Below are positions 13,575 through 24,961 of a stretch of 64,000 nt of DNA, in pieces. The notes beneath the pieces were generated by a model. The model was not told the origin of the DNA, did no database searches, and worked only from the letters and a program-made list of their open reading frames with translations. Positions within the stretch are counted from its first letter, which is position 1. The number at the start of each line of letters is the position of its first letter. Source of the stretch: Coprinus comatus (lineage: Eukaryota; Basidiomycota; Agaricomycetes; Agaricales; Agaricaceae); NCBI GenBank assembly GCA_034638255.1, contig JAWPGT010000003.1:496001-560000 (forward strand), in the 5' to 3' direction. Position numbers and translations under genes: made by a program.

Positions 13575-16500
13575 ATGCACTCAGAAGATGAGGCTGGTCC
13601 CAGCACCATCACTCAGACACTGGAACACCACCACGTAAAGCGTCGTCGGCTTCATGGCGCCTGTGACATTTGCCGCAGAAAGAAAAGTATGTGATCGTAT
13701 CTTCCTCAGATTCACCACTGACAACTTGATCAACAGTAAAATGTGAGTGACGTATGCAACTTCCGGAATTTCAATTATGCTCATACATACTCCAGGCAAC
13801 AGCGCTGAAATGCCGAACAAAATATGCTCAAACTGCATTGCATACAATCTCGAGTGCACTCATAATATCCCTCGGCATGCCAGCAAGGTGATTCATCTTG
13901 GCTAAGGTTTTCTAACCAGCTCTAATCTTTTTTCCGTATGTCAGAAAGAAACAGAGAAAGGGTATATACTCGTCCTACTACTTTATCTCGCTTCTCAATC
14001 GGGCCTAGGTATATTCACGCCCTCGAGGAGCGCCTTGATAAGATGGAACAGCTACTCCGTACCGTATGTCTACGTCATACACTTTCATCCGACCCCAACC
14101 TATTTTTTTTCCAAGGTCCGACCAGAAATCGACATAGATCATTCAGACACAAATCCCAATTCACCCGCAAGTATACACAGCACGCCGCACAGTACAAAGA
14201 GTTTGACGCCCAGTCATCCTGTGAACGACATACCATATCCTAGCCCGCAGAACATATCAGAATCTGTTGCTTCAAGACCGTCCCCATCTGTTCCATCTAA
14301 TGCCTCTTCTGATGAAGAGGACTTGGCCCACATTTCCCTTTCTGAGCAGCTCAGCAAGTTGGCTGTTGAATCTGTGGAAGATAGGTTTTTCGGAAAGTCA
14401 AGGTAACTGTTTCCGTTCTCTAAATTTAGACAATAACTAATCAGATACATCAGTGCTTTCATGTTCATACACCATGCGTCCAGTGTTAAACATGAGATTG
14501 TTGGTCAAGGTCCAGTTGGAAGAAACCTGCGTCGACCGGTATATTGGGACCTTCGTCCTGTGAGTTTTATGCTATTTCATTGATAAAGAGATAGAAGCTT
14601 ATTCAGCACATAACCAGTGGGAGATCGAATTCGTCAATTCGGATTCACCGCAATTTATATTTCCCGACAAGGATCTAATTACCCACCTCATCTCCCTTTA
14701 TTTCGAAACCATCAACATCTTTATTCCCCTCTTACACCGACCAACTTTTGAGAAAGACATTTCTAATGACCTCCATTATCATGATGCTGGCTTTGGTCAG
14801 GTTGTTTTAATGGTCTGTGCGCTAGCTTCTCGCAATTCGGATGATCCAAGAATTATGTTACAAGGTGATACATCAGGACTATCTGCAGGTTGGAAATGGT
14901 TCAAACAAACAAAACTCTTGCGAAACATGTTCCTCAACAAGGCAAGCTTGTATGACTTGCAGTATTATTGCGTATGTCTTTGCCACTTTATCGCATACTG
15001 CATAGGAATCTCAACCTCAATAGCTAGTTGTGCCTTATTTACTGGCTTCTTCGCTCCCACAAGCTGCGTGGAATATTCTCGGTCTTGGGATCCGACTTCT
15101 TCAAGAGCGTGGTGTGCATCGAAGACGAGGTGAAGGGTACAGACCTACTATAGCTGATGAGCTTTGGAAAAGGTGCTTCTGGTGCGTCCATTTATCTATC
15201 TACCATTTATTTTTATCGAATATTATACAGGTGCTTGGTTGCATGGGACCGCCTGACTAGTTCTTTCGTTGGTCGTACATGCGCGATTCATGACGAGGAG
15301 TTAGTAATTACTTCTGTCCGTTTGCTCGGTCGCTGATGTTAGGTCCACAGCTTTGATGCAGATCTTCCTATCGAATGCGACGACGAGTATTGGGACTGTG
15401 AAGATAGTGACTTTAATTGGAAACAGCCCTTCGGGAAACCGTCCCAAGTGACGGCCTTTAATGTCCACCTTCGCCTTTGCGAAATTCTCGCTTTCGCATT
15501 GCGAACAATCTATTCAACCAAGAAGTCGAAGGTTCTAACGGGGCTCATTGGGGACGAATGGGAACAACGTGTTGTCACCGAATTGGATTCATCTATGAAT
15601 CGGTGGAAAGACTCCCTTCCGAGCCATTGTATGTATACGCTATATTATTCTTCTTCTAATGCTGATAGCCTTGTAAACTATCAGTACGATGGGACCCTAA
15701 CCAAGGGAATCAAACATTCCTCCAACAATCCGCCTTTCTCCATGTGACATTCCATTACCTTCAAATTCAGGTCCATCGACCGTTTATCCAGAAAAAGACA
15801 CCTTTGTCATTTCCTTCTCTTGCAATCTGTACCAATGCTGCTCGGGCATGCAGTCACATATTAGATGCGAGAGGTACTAGCTGGATCTATCCATTCCCTA
15901 ATTTTTTCGTCAGTACTTCCTGTTTCGAATATCTGATTATCTGTGCTCATGTTTATGAGTTGGTTGTAGATCTCCGCATTCGCCTCGGGAATAGTACTAC
16001 TACTTCATATATACGGTGGAAAACGTGCAGGGTTAAACACGGATCTTGATAAAGAAATGCAGAACGTCCAGCGTTGCATGGGATGTCTTAAGAATATGGA
16101 AAAAAGGTCCGTTCCTCGTATGACATTGCTTTAACCCATGCTGACATTAATTAGATGGCATCTGGCCGGGCGTCTGCAGTGAGTTGATCTATGTTACACC
16201 TAAATAATCCCTGTACTGACTATTGATCTGGATTAGTGATATTTTGACAGATTTTGCGACAATGCAGCAAGGTCAGTTTCTTCCAGAAACAAAATATGTA
16301 TCAAGCAAACGATCGCGAGAAGAGCCTACGGAGAGTGATCTGCCGAAAACAAACATGCCACCCAACCCCACCCCTATTCGACCCCTGAAGGTCTGGCCAG
16401 GACCAAAAAACTGGTCGCCTGCTCTAGGAAATAGCGGGCGTAATTTAGTACCGCAATCACATCCTCCCAACTACGTGAAGCAGTCAGATGATATCCAAGT

Positions 16501-17090
16501 TAGGCCCGTACCAATTGCGAATAACAATATCGCATCTCAAACGCCACTTTCCCCAGTTTTACTGGGTCAACACAATCCACTTTCGTCCCTTCGACCAGGA
16601 CGCTCAGCTCCTCCTTCAGCAGTAGATGATTTGGATCTCAGCAACTTCCTTTTGACTCAAATGAATTACATCCAACCCAACGGTGGAACGTCTTTACTAC
16701 AGGGTGGGCCACAGATATACCCAAACGTCTATCCAAATGCCATAGGACAGATCAATGACGGGAGTCGCTCCAACTCATATCATGGATCTCGATCTCCCAA
16801 CATGCCAGGGTCTTTTCCTAGTAACAGAATACCCCCTCATACCCCAAGTCCTCCTTTTATACCTCAGTCACCCACGTTCAGTCAAGACGTGGCAGCTGTA
16901 TGGTCGGATGCACCTAGTAACTTCAAGTAAGAACATTTCACTCCCTATGTGAGATGTCGCTGATTGGGATATCTCCTGTAGTTTTGAAGAATGGGATCAT
17001 TTTGTTGCAACTAGTGTTAACAATTCAGGTGCTGCTGCTTGGAATTATCAGAATACATTTACCAATGACAATGGTAACACTATGTACTAA
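13575..17090 (+). CDS. Zn2Cys6 transcription factor with fungal-specific TF domain
   Basis: This is a nuclear DNA-binding regulator. Small exons assemble the zinc cluster: CDICRRKKIKC, then CSNCIAYNLEC, giving CX2CX6CX9CX2CX6C at about residues 31-60. The linker and coiled coil read GYIHALEERLDKMEQLLRTV. A Ser/Pro-rich region leads to the fungal-specific regulatory domain: LISLYFETINIFIPLLHRPT, VCALASRNSDDPR, GWKWF, AAWNILGLGIRLLQERGVHR, KRCFWCLVAWDRLTSSFVGR, ECDDEYW. The C-terminus is a Pro/Asn/Ser-rich activation-like region ending ...NDNGNTMY at 17090. More than ten introns are needed. Its target is unknown. It shares a 198-bp promoter with 2-methylcitrate dehydratase, which makes propionate metabolism a guess worth testing and no more. 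I could not assign it to a characterised regulator. Confidence 0.85.
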
Positions 17091-17260
17091 TTATCTGTGT
17101 TTCTATGTATATATAATATGTATGAGTGTTGTAAACTTTACTTATACTTACTAACTACGAACTATGATGGATATAATGCTGTCTTCCCTTATTAGGACTC
17201 CAGCAGGTTTGATCCTTAACTTCAAAGCTTTCACATTTCAAGCTCAAGCTCAGGTTTTTC

Positions 17261-18738
17261 ATGGACGCCAGCCTTTCAAAGTTACTTGAATCACAATTCG
17301 GACCACCATCGGAATTGATCCATGTGGGACAGTTTGTGCAGGATGCATACACAACAGAAAGAATACACCAAGAGAAGCTCGACAACCAATGCAAGGGAAT
17401 ACCTGAACAACAGGAGACTGCCCTCATGCTCGAGTGCAGGCAAGACGGATGTGCATATATCTCCTTTTAAAGTCGACTTATGAGAATTAATAGTGTGGAT
17501 GACTTGAAACAGAATTTGGATGATACCTGGGCTAATCCAACCCTTTCGTCGTTTTTGCTCAAAGAACATGATAGGATTGTCACAACACTCGCACCTACAG
17601 TGAAACTTGGACGAGCACATAGAAAAGCCTATTTTCCTGCTCCGGATACATTACCACCAGATACAGAAGTTTTGTACGACGCTATGAATGACGTTAAGCT
17701 TAACAGTTGGACGTGAGTTTTTGACTGTATTTCTTTATTTTATTTTTACATGAAGCTGACGTTTTGTTTTCTTCAGATGGCCATCGAGAGCAGGTCTTTT
17801 TACACGGATATCTAGGAATGCTGATCAAAATGCGTACGACTCCCTGGTTTGTATTGAATCACCTCTCAAGTATACGGTGATAGGTTTCAGTGACGAAACA
17901 CAATCTTGCAGACACTCAGTGAACCTACGATCGACAATACTACTGTCAACCTCCAAGGACCTAAAGGCTTACTTGTCCTAACAGTATACTGCAAAGTTCC
18001 ATATAGTCCTTGTTATGTTTCGCGATTATCACAACACGCCTTTCTTTCAACACAGACACTAGCAAATGTGTGCACAACAGTTCCCTGCCCACCTTATGCA
18101 GCTCGACAACCTTTGGACCCTTCAAATCCATTTTTTGATGTTGTCCAGGATACACCTACTTCTGGGTGTGTTGTTTGCATTGAGGGTTTAGTATATGGTG
18201 ACGGGACGGATAATAATTATGCAGAGTGCGTACGTTGTCGCCTTATTTTTATGAATATACACTCTGACTATGGGTTTAGCAAGTTTCTAGCTCATCTTTC
18301 CCTGTCATCTGGCCCGTCAAAAGATCATAATCTAAGAAAGGCGGAAACCAACTTGAGTTCTACTCCACTTTCGTCGTTATCCCTGAGGATTAATGAACCA
18401 TATTGGATGTTGCATAAGGGTAATTGTGAACACTTCCTTGTCGTAGAGCAGATACGGCGAGTTCTGAATATCAACAATACATGTAGAATGTCTACTGATT
18501 ATGTTGCAGGCTTCTACACCCATCGGATCCTCCCTCTGGATACCCAATTACAACCCAGCTAACACCACGATTGTTGGACATATGTAGAGCGTGCGGCAAG
18601 TCCCCGGCGACTTGGTCTATTGTCGGTGACATACGTTTAGGAGAAAGTCCCATGTTTATGTGCGATTGGTGTTGGAAAACTATAGGTTTACCTGATGGCG
18701 ATGACCTTACGCGGATTGAAGTGATACCATTAGTATAA
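17261..18738 (+). CDS. snRNA-activating protein complex subunit 3 (SNAPC3/SNAP50-like)
   Basis: In animals SNAPc binds the proximal sequence element of snRNA promoters and serves Pol II and Pol III. The spliced product shows the family's C-terminal block: INEPYWMLHKGNCEHFLVV, EQIRLLHPSDPP, YPITT, and a zinc-binding end of the form CRACGKSPATWSIVGD...GESPMFMCDWCW, with two CXXC-type pairs. The N-terminal half is helical and weakly conserved (MDASLSKLLESQFGPPSEL). About six introns are present. The first lies near 17434-17472 and has two donors that fit the phase, one GT and one GC, so that junction is uncertain. The end at 18738 leaves only 76 bp before COG7. The name rests on the C-terminal motifs; the partner subunits are not in this window. 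Confidence 0.75.
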
Positions 18739-18814
18739 GTACTGCGTAGATTATGAGGTTGATGCCATATACAAACACAAATCAGTCTCTGATGCATGAT
18801 GGCTGGATATACTC

Positions 18815-21550
18815 ATGACACTACCTACGTCTACGACGCCCCTGGTCGACTCACTCGAGAATTACGACGACATCGTTTCTTGGATCAACGACACACTATC
18901 CCTTCCTGAAGAAAATGACGATATAACTTCTGCCCATCTTACAGAACTCGAACAAGAAGTCACTCAACTCCTGACCACTCTAGACATTGCATCAGAGGAA
19001 TCTTCAACAATTCTAGAAAACACAATAGATGATGTATCGCGTGGAATACCTCGGTTGGGATATGATCTACACTTCATGAGGGATGGAGCAGTGTCATTGA
19101 AAAACAACTTGGCCGATGTACTACGAAAAGCCAAAGAGACAATACCTTCTGCGAATGATGCTGTTCTTGAACAGTTACATCACTTGGACCTTGTGAAGAG
19201 TAGGATGGAAGCTGCACGAGAAGTTCTACGTGAAGCAGAGAGTTGGAGTACACTTGAGTTGGAGGTTACTTCACTCATCGCAGAGAAGACCTATGCCAAA
19301 GCAGCAGAGAGGCTATCAGAGGCTAGCAAAAGTATGGTTGTCTTCCATAACACTCCAGAATACGACCCTCGAAGAAATCTCATGGTCAACTTGCAAAATC
19401 AACTCGAAGCATCTCTCAGTTCTGCATTGGTTTCTGCAATCAATGCTCAGGACGTCGCGATTTGCAAAGAGTACTTTTCTATATTCTCCATCATCCAACG
19501 CGAGTCTGAATTCCGCAACTATTATTATGCATCTCGAAGATCTAGTGTTGTAAGTTTGTGGCAAACGGTCAAATTGATTGACTGCGATGGATCAGAAGAA
19601 GATGGTCACGAACCTCGTCAAACATTCAACGATTTTCTCTCCAAATTCTACAATACATTTGCTACCATACTCAATAATGAACGAGCCCCTATATGTTCCA
19701 TCTTTCCCGACCCCCGCCTTACCCTGTCATCTTTCGTCGCCTCTACTCTCTCCGTACTTCAACCAACCTATTCACAACGTCTTTCCTCCCTTGCAAATAG
19801 AAAAAATGACGTCGTCTTAACGGAACTCATTACCGCACTACGTCTCACAGAAGAATTCGCTGTTACTGTTGATAAAACAATGGAAAAGATCAAGTTCGCG
19901 GCAAGTTCTCCAATGGCACGACGACCAAGCAATGCAGAAAAACCTGGTCATGTCAGACGACGTTCCAGTCGTATGTCTATATCATGGCGTCCTGGTGTGA
20001 ATAGACAAGGGCCGACTTCTACTATTGGTCCAATACAACAAGGTCTTGCAGAGTCAACTGAAGTTATGGAATGGGAGCAAGAACTTTTCCAACCTTTCCT
20101 CGATTTCCAGATTGATTATGGATCTCTAGAAAAGCGACTTTTGGAACATTCTCTTGCTGAAATCAGTGTAGATGATGTGAAGAACCGTGCTCAAGAAATA
20201 GATCGTCCTCGACTGTTCCGGGAGAGAGCGGTCGATATTTTTGGATTGGCCGAGGGTAGTATGGGAAGATGTGAAGCATTTACTCATGGTTATGGAGCGG
20301 TTGGGCTGGTATGGGCGTTGGATAACTTCTTTAAATCCTTTGTGGAGCTCTGGACTTCGGAATTACAGTCTGAGATGACTCAATCCAACATTGGAACGCA
20401 GAATGTTGTTGATAATGACGAAGACCTAGCGGACTTGGACTACACAAACAATGACTGGGCCAGCATTCAGCTTTGCCTGCATATGCTATCATCAGCTCGC
20501 ACAATCTCAGAACGCTTAAGTGGGTTCGAGACAAAACTACGCAATTACCTCTCTCAAGTTGCTACTCAATTCAATATGGCCCGCAATGACCCTATTAATT
20601 TCAGTATTGGACCTGCGCGGGGTGAAAACCAGCTGTTGGAGCAGTCAACATTGAATTCGGCCGAACTGCGAACACTTCTAGAAGGTTTGGATAATAATGC
20701 TTCTCGAGGGACTCAGCGGTCGTCCTTGCCACACGAGCCATTACTTGCAAACGGTCGTAGGTCGTTATCTGTTTTTGCCCAGACATGTCAAATTACTCTT
20801 CAAAAAACCATTCTCTCTTCGCTACGTCGACATCTCGTTTCCTACGCTACCCAGTCAATGTGGACTACAACGGCTAATCCAAGATCCAACGAAAAGGACC
20901 TGAAAGTGCCGACATTCTCTCTCGCTCCAAGCGAAATCATACAGAAAGTGGCAGAAGGTCTACTTAATCTCCCAAGATTATTTGAAGTTTACGGAGACGA
21001 TGATGCATTATCATTTTCTCTACAAACTCTTCCTCACCTTGATTACGAAATGCTCAAAAATATTTCTGAGCCTTCAATTACTGCTGATCCGATCCCGACT
21101 CAAGCAACTGGAGGTCACATCAGGAGAGCGTCAATGTCATTCACGATGCAAACCAATGTGATAGACCCTGAAGTAGTTTCCTCTGCCTGGCTTCTTTCTC
21201 TCGGGCACACATTCCTAGAGTATGTGGTACAAGAGGTTCTTCCCCAAATATCGTCTTTATCTGCAACTGGAGCTGCTCAGCTGGCAGCAGATTTGGGGTA
21301 TTTGAGTAATATTGTGAGAGCGTTAAATGTGGAGTATGAATCTTTAGAGAAGTGGAGGACATATGCGGATATGAACGAAGAGGAGGTTCGGACGAAAAAT
21401 AAAGAAGGAGATAGTCATTTAGACTCGATATTTGTTGAAGTAGCTAGACTTCGTGGTTTAGTGCTTGAAATTGCAATATTATTATGTAATCAAAATATTG
21501 TGGTGACTTTCAGGGTCTTGGCATTGCTTGCTCATTCACCACCACAGTAA
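18815..21550 (+). CDS. COG7: Conserved oligomeric Golgi complex subunit 7 (COG7)
   Basis: COG7 belongs to lobe B of the COG tether, which captures retrograde vesicles at the Golgi and keeps glycosylation enzymes in place. A single open frame of 911 residues starts at 18815 (MTLPTSTTPLVDSLENYDD). It shows the family N-terminus: a helical stretch, DVSRGIPRLGYDLHFMRDGA, VKSRMEAAREVLREAESW, EYFSIFSIIQRESEFRNYY, and a C-terminal LGHTFLEYVVQEVLPQI block. It has no required intron, unusual here for such a long gene. The extreme C-terminus (after EVARLRG) is uncertain: a small intron is possible (donor near 21457, acceptor near 21513). In the unspliced frame the stop codon TAA at 21548-21550 shares its last base with the ATG of SLU7. 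SNAPC3 ends 76 bp upstream. Confidence 0.85.
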   Translation: MTLPTSTTPLVDSLENYDDIVSWINDTLSLPEENDDITSAHLTELEQEVTQLLTTLDIASEESSTILENTIDDVSRGIPRLGYDLHFMRDGAVSLKNNLADVLRKAKETIPSANDAVLEQLHHLDLVKSRMEAAREVLREAESWSTLELEVTSLIAEKTYAKAAERLSEASKSMVVFHNTPEYDPRRNLMVNLQNQLEASLSSALVSAINAQDVAICKEYFSIFSIIQRESEFRNYYYASRRSSVVSLWQTVKLIDCDGSEEDGHEPRQTFNDFLSKFYNTFATILNNERAPICSIFPDPRLTLSSFVASTLSVLQPTYSQRLSSLANRKNDVVLTELITALRLTEEFAVTVDKTMEKIKFAASSPMARRPSNAEKPGHVRRRSSRMSISWRPGVNRQGPTSTIGPIQQGLAESTEVMEWEQELFQPFLDFQIDYGSLEKRLLEHSLAEISVDDVKNRAQEIDRPRLFRERAVDIFGLAEGSMGRCEAFTHGYGAVGLVWALDNFFKSFVELWTSELQSEMTQSNIGTQNVVDNDEDLADLDYTNNDWASIQLCLHMLSSARTISERLSGFETKLRNYLSQVATQFNMARNDPINFSIGPARGENQLLEQSTLNSAELRTLLEGLDNNASRGTQRSSLPHEPLLANGRRSLSVFAQTCQITLQKTILSSLRRHLVSYATQSMWTTTANPRSNEKDLKVPTFSLAPSEIIQKVAEGLLNLPRLFEVYGDDDALSFSLQTLPHLDYEMLKNISEPSITADPIPTQATGGHIRRASMSFTMQTNVIDPEVVSSAWLLSLGHTFLEYVVQEVLPQISSLSATGAAQLAADLGYLSNIVRALNVEYESLEKWRTYADMNEEEVRTKNKEGDSHLDSIFVEVARLRGLVLEIAILLCNQNIVVTFRVLALLAHSPPQ

Positions 21551-23463
21551 TGGCTTCAGCAAGTATGTATGTCTTCAGAATATCTGGGACTACCATGGCT
21601 AACATTTGATGTTTAGCTGCGGGAAAGCTATCACGAGAAGATTTTAGACGACAAAAGGACCTAGAGGCTGCTCGTAAGGCAGGAACAGCACCAGCAGCCC
21701 TCGATGAGGAGGGAAAACCTATCAATCCCCATATTCCTCGTATGTTGAAGCATTCTATTCCTGGGTGTTTTCTCTCACATCAAATCATATAGAATACATC
21801 TCTCAGGCACCATGGTATCTTGATACTGGCGCACCATCCTTGAGCCATCAACGTCGACCGGAAGCGGAGAAGTCAAAGCTAGATAATTGGTATGACAGGG
21901 GGGCAAAAGCAGGACCAGCAGCTAAGAAGTACCGGAAAGGCGCTTGTGAAAACTGTGGATCTATGACACATGTTAAGCGGGACTGCTTAGAGCGACCGAG
22001 AAAGAAGGGTGCCAAGTTCACGAATAAGGATATTCAGGCGGATGATGTTATTCAAGAAATTGAAGGAGGTTATGATGCTAAACGCGACCGCTACAATGGC
22101 TACGATCCTGCAGAGCATACAGTGGTCTATGAGCAATATGCTGCTATGGAAGCTGCGAGACAGAAGCTGCGAGAGGAGGAAATTGACAAACAAACGACAA
22201 CGGATTTGGCAGTTGTGCGTAAGGTGGCAAAAGCAGGGAAGCAGGGAGATCCCGACTTTGGTTCGAGTGATGAAGAGGACGCGGACGAGGATAAATACGC
22301 CGACGCTGCTGATGCCGTTGGGCAAAAACTTGACACTAAGACACGTATCACAGTGCGGAACTTGCGTATTCGTGAAGACACAGCCAAGTACCTTATCAAT
22401 CTCGATCCCGAAAGTGCATACTATGATCCCAAGACCCGTTCTATGCGTGACGCACCACTGAAAAGTGTACCAGCGGAAGAGGTGAGCTTCAATTACTATT
22501 CAATCTCATTTACTTGACTAATAACTATAAAAGTCGAAATTCGCTGGTGAAAACTTCTTCCGGTATAGTGGCGAGGCTACCGAGGTACAGAACCTCCAAT
22601 TATTTGCATGGAATGCTGCCGCTCGGGGTAATGATGTTCATCTCAACGCCAATCCTACCGCTGGAGAACTGCTACATCGTGAATTCAAGGAGAAAAAGGC
22701 AGAGTTGAAGGATACGACAAAAGTTAGCATACTGTCCAAGTATGGTGGTGAAGAATTCTTGCAGGCGGCTCCACGAGAACTACGACAGGGGCAAACTGAG
22801 GATTACGTCGAATATTCAAGGACCGGTCAAGTCATTAAGGGGAGGGAACGTGCGATGAACAGATCCAAGTACCCAGAAGATGGTGAGTGTCTTTGAAATT
22901 ACGAAAAAAAATTGTTTTGGTTGAACATATTCTTAGTTTTTATCAACAACCATACTGCTGTTTGGGGATCATGGTATGATACATCCACTGGGGCATGGGG
23001 TTACGCATGTTGTCATTCAGTTCTACATATCTCGTATTGTGCCGGCAAGGCTGGAATAGAAGCTGCAGCTGCATCTTCTGCACAAAATATGCTAAATGAT
23101 GTACCAGCCCCACCGCCGCCTTCAGTTCCTCAAACTGAGGTGCAGGAGGAGAAGATTGAGCAAAATTACTCAAAGAAGCGGGTTGGTGAAGGCGATGTCA
23201 AGTTAAACCAGGATCGACTAGCACAAGCCATTGCGGATGAAAAGAAGCGTAAAGGTAGAGGTGAGGACGATGATAGGCACGGTAAACGACGGAAGGGCGT
23301 AATCGAAACCAGTACACATGACGTGACAGAAGAAGAGCTCGGTATGTTCATATCACTGACTATGTGCCTTGAGCTATTACTCACAACATTTCCAGAGGCT
23401 TATCGGATGTCACGTCGGATGACAGAGGACCCTATGGCCAACTATATCGACAAGGAACTATAG
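21550..23463 (+). CDS. SLU7: Pre-mRNA splicing factor SLU7
   Basis: SLU7 acts in the second step of splicing, helping 3' splice-site choice in the spliceosome. The start at 21550 gives MASA, then after an intron [51 protein letters not shown], the CCHC zinc knuckle [14 protein letters not shown] (about residues 96-109), [15 protein letters not shown], and later [33 protein letters not shown] and [10 protein letters not shown]. The C-terminal half is Lys/Arg/Glu-rich and ends ...MANYIDKEL. These blocks follow the order of the SLU7 family, so the start is well supported. Because the ATG overlaps the COG7 stop, no separate intergenic promoter exists: the promoter lies inside COG7, or the two genes share a transcript. 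Confidence 0.93.
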
Positions 23464-23631
23464 AGATCTTAATGCTGGACTTTTTGTACTTTATATTTAG
23501 TGTATGTTAGTTCACGTGACCACACGTCAGGTTGAACGTTGAAGGACTTGTTTGTCTTTACCCTATCTTTACCTATACTGTATACACCGACGCTGACACG
23601 ACAATTCCACGATTATGCTTACGATACCCAA

Positions 23632-24627
23632 ATGACTGCCACTATACCTATTCAACCTGCACCAGCTCTACTTATTGGCCTTGGTGCCCGCATTCTCCTC
23701 GATTTCATCCGACGCGCAGATGAACCTTCTATAAAAGATTACATCCTCTCAGGCCTCTGGCAAGGCATCGCACTTCACTACTCTGCAAAGAGTTTCGGCT
23801 TTGGTCTGCCCGCTGCCCTTATTATTGCAGGCAAAATTATCTTCGAGTTCAATATTTATCCCGACATTACCAAATGTGCTACAACTGTCATCGGTGTAGC
23901 ACTCGGGTTCATTGGGACGGAGATCATCTCACAATTTGTCGAATCTCCTTCCCCACCTACACCAGAAAGAAGAAGACGGAAAATGAGTCATTCTGTCCCA
24001 GAACCACCCCACGTTAAAGAGGAAAAGAAACGACAACGCCTTGTACAATTCCGGCCCAGCGTTCAAGGCGGTAGCGAAAGTGAACCACACATTAAATATC
24101 CGAACGTTTCTGACATCACTTCCGTCGACTCCAATTCCGATCTCATACGTGCAAAAGAAAATATGACACCCCTAGAAAGAGAGGTAGCCGCACTTCGAGC
24201 TCGTGCATCTTTGGCAGATAGCGAACGTCGTAGATATCGAGAGGAAAGGAAATGGGCAATTTCAGAGGGAAATACAGAACGTGCTGCTCAATTGAAGCAA
24301 CAAGTTAAACGATATACCGCCTTAATGCAAAGCTTTCATCGAGAGGCCGATGTGAAAATGCTTTCAGGTATATTGCTCCTTAATATCCGTTTAGTGTTTA
24401 GTCAGCCTTACTCATTGTGGTCATTAGGATCCCAAAATCCAACGCGTCTTGTGGACGTCCGGAGGATGAGCACTTCACCAACTCAGGAGCGGCATCCGAG
24501 AATCAGACGCAGCAGTCTAAGCAATGGAAATGGAAATGGAATTGTGCCATTGACCTCCGCTCCATCTGCGCTGAGCAAACGCAATACCTCAACTACATAC
24601 ACAACTCGCCACGAAACAATGCGCTGA
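23632..24627 (+). CDS. Unknown membrane-associated protein with hydrophobic N-terminus
   Basis: Unrecognised. From the ATG at 23632 (MTATIPIQPAPALLIGLGAR) the first 110 residues are hydrophobic with probable membrane segments (ALLIGLGARILLDF, GFGLPAALIIAGKIIFEF, CATTVIGVALGFIGTEII). Then comes a basic, proline-rich linker and a highly charged helical, probably coiled-coil region (AALRARASLADSERRRYREE, ERAAQLKQQVKRYTALMQSF). An intron at about 24368-24428 joins MLSG to SQNPTRLVDV and the frame ends at 24627 with ...TTRHETMR. Membrane anchoring with a cytosolic coiled coil is inferred from composition. An in-frame N-terminal extension to 23539 lacks an ATG. The SLU7 stop lies 168 bp upstream. 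Confidence 0.65.
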   Translation: MTATIPIQPAPALLIGLGARILLDFIRRADEPSIKDYILSGLWQGIALHYSAKSFGFGLPAALIIAGKIIFEFNIYPDITKCATTVIGVALGFIGTEIISQFVESPSPPTPERRRRKMSHSVPEPPHVKEEKKRQRLVQFRPSVQGGSESEPHIKYPNVSDITSVDSNSDLIRAKENMTPLEREVAALRARASLADSERRRYREERKWAISEGNTERAAQLKQQVKRYTALMQSFHREADVKMLSGILLLNIRLVFSQPYSLWSLGSQNPTRLVDVRRMSTSPTQERHPRIRRSSLSNGNGNGIVPLTSAPSALSKRNTSTTYTTRHETMR

Positions 24628-24961
24628 ACATATATATTAGTTCCCCCTTTTGTAGATTAACTCATATTTTCTCATAGATTTGCTACTGGCAACGATAATC
24701 GATAATTGCTGACAAGACTCAAGGACAGCCGGCGCACCGAGACCGAAATACAGCACATTTATGCTATTGATTATGTTGTGGAAACTAATACTTATCGTGT
24801 AAAGAGACCTACGATAGCAAGTACGAAGCACATGAAAGGAAAATAAAATAAAATACAGTTGAAAACATATGTGTATATAAAACACTGCGAGAGAAGGCCG
24901 AATAAAGTGAGTACAAAAGAAAACATTAAACAAGAAAAAAGCAGATGTTTAGCTTGAAATG
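24628..24961. other. Convergent 3' flanks
   Basis: A 334-bp A/T-rich stretch between the stop of the unknown membrane protein (plus) and the stop of CHD1 (minus). It probably holds the two 3' UTRs. I see no gene in it. Confidence 0.6.

Noticed and set aside
16950..17160. Plus-strand frame ending near 17154 (VNFTYTY)
   Set aside because: It overlaps the last exons and 3' flank of the Zn2Cys6 gene in another frame and has no family motifs.
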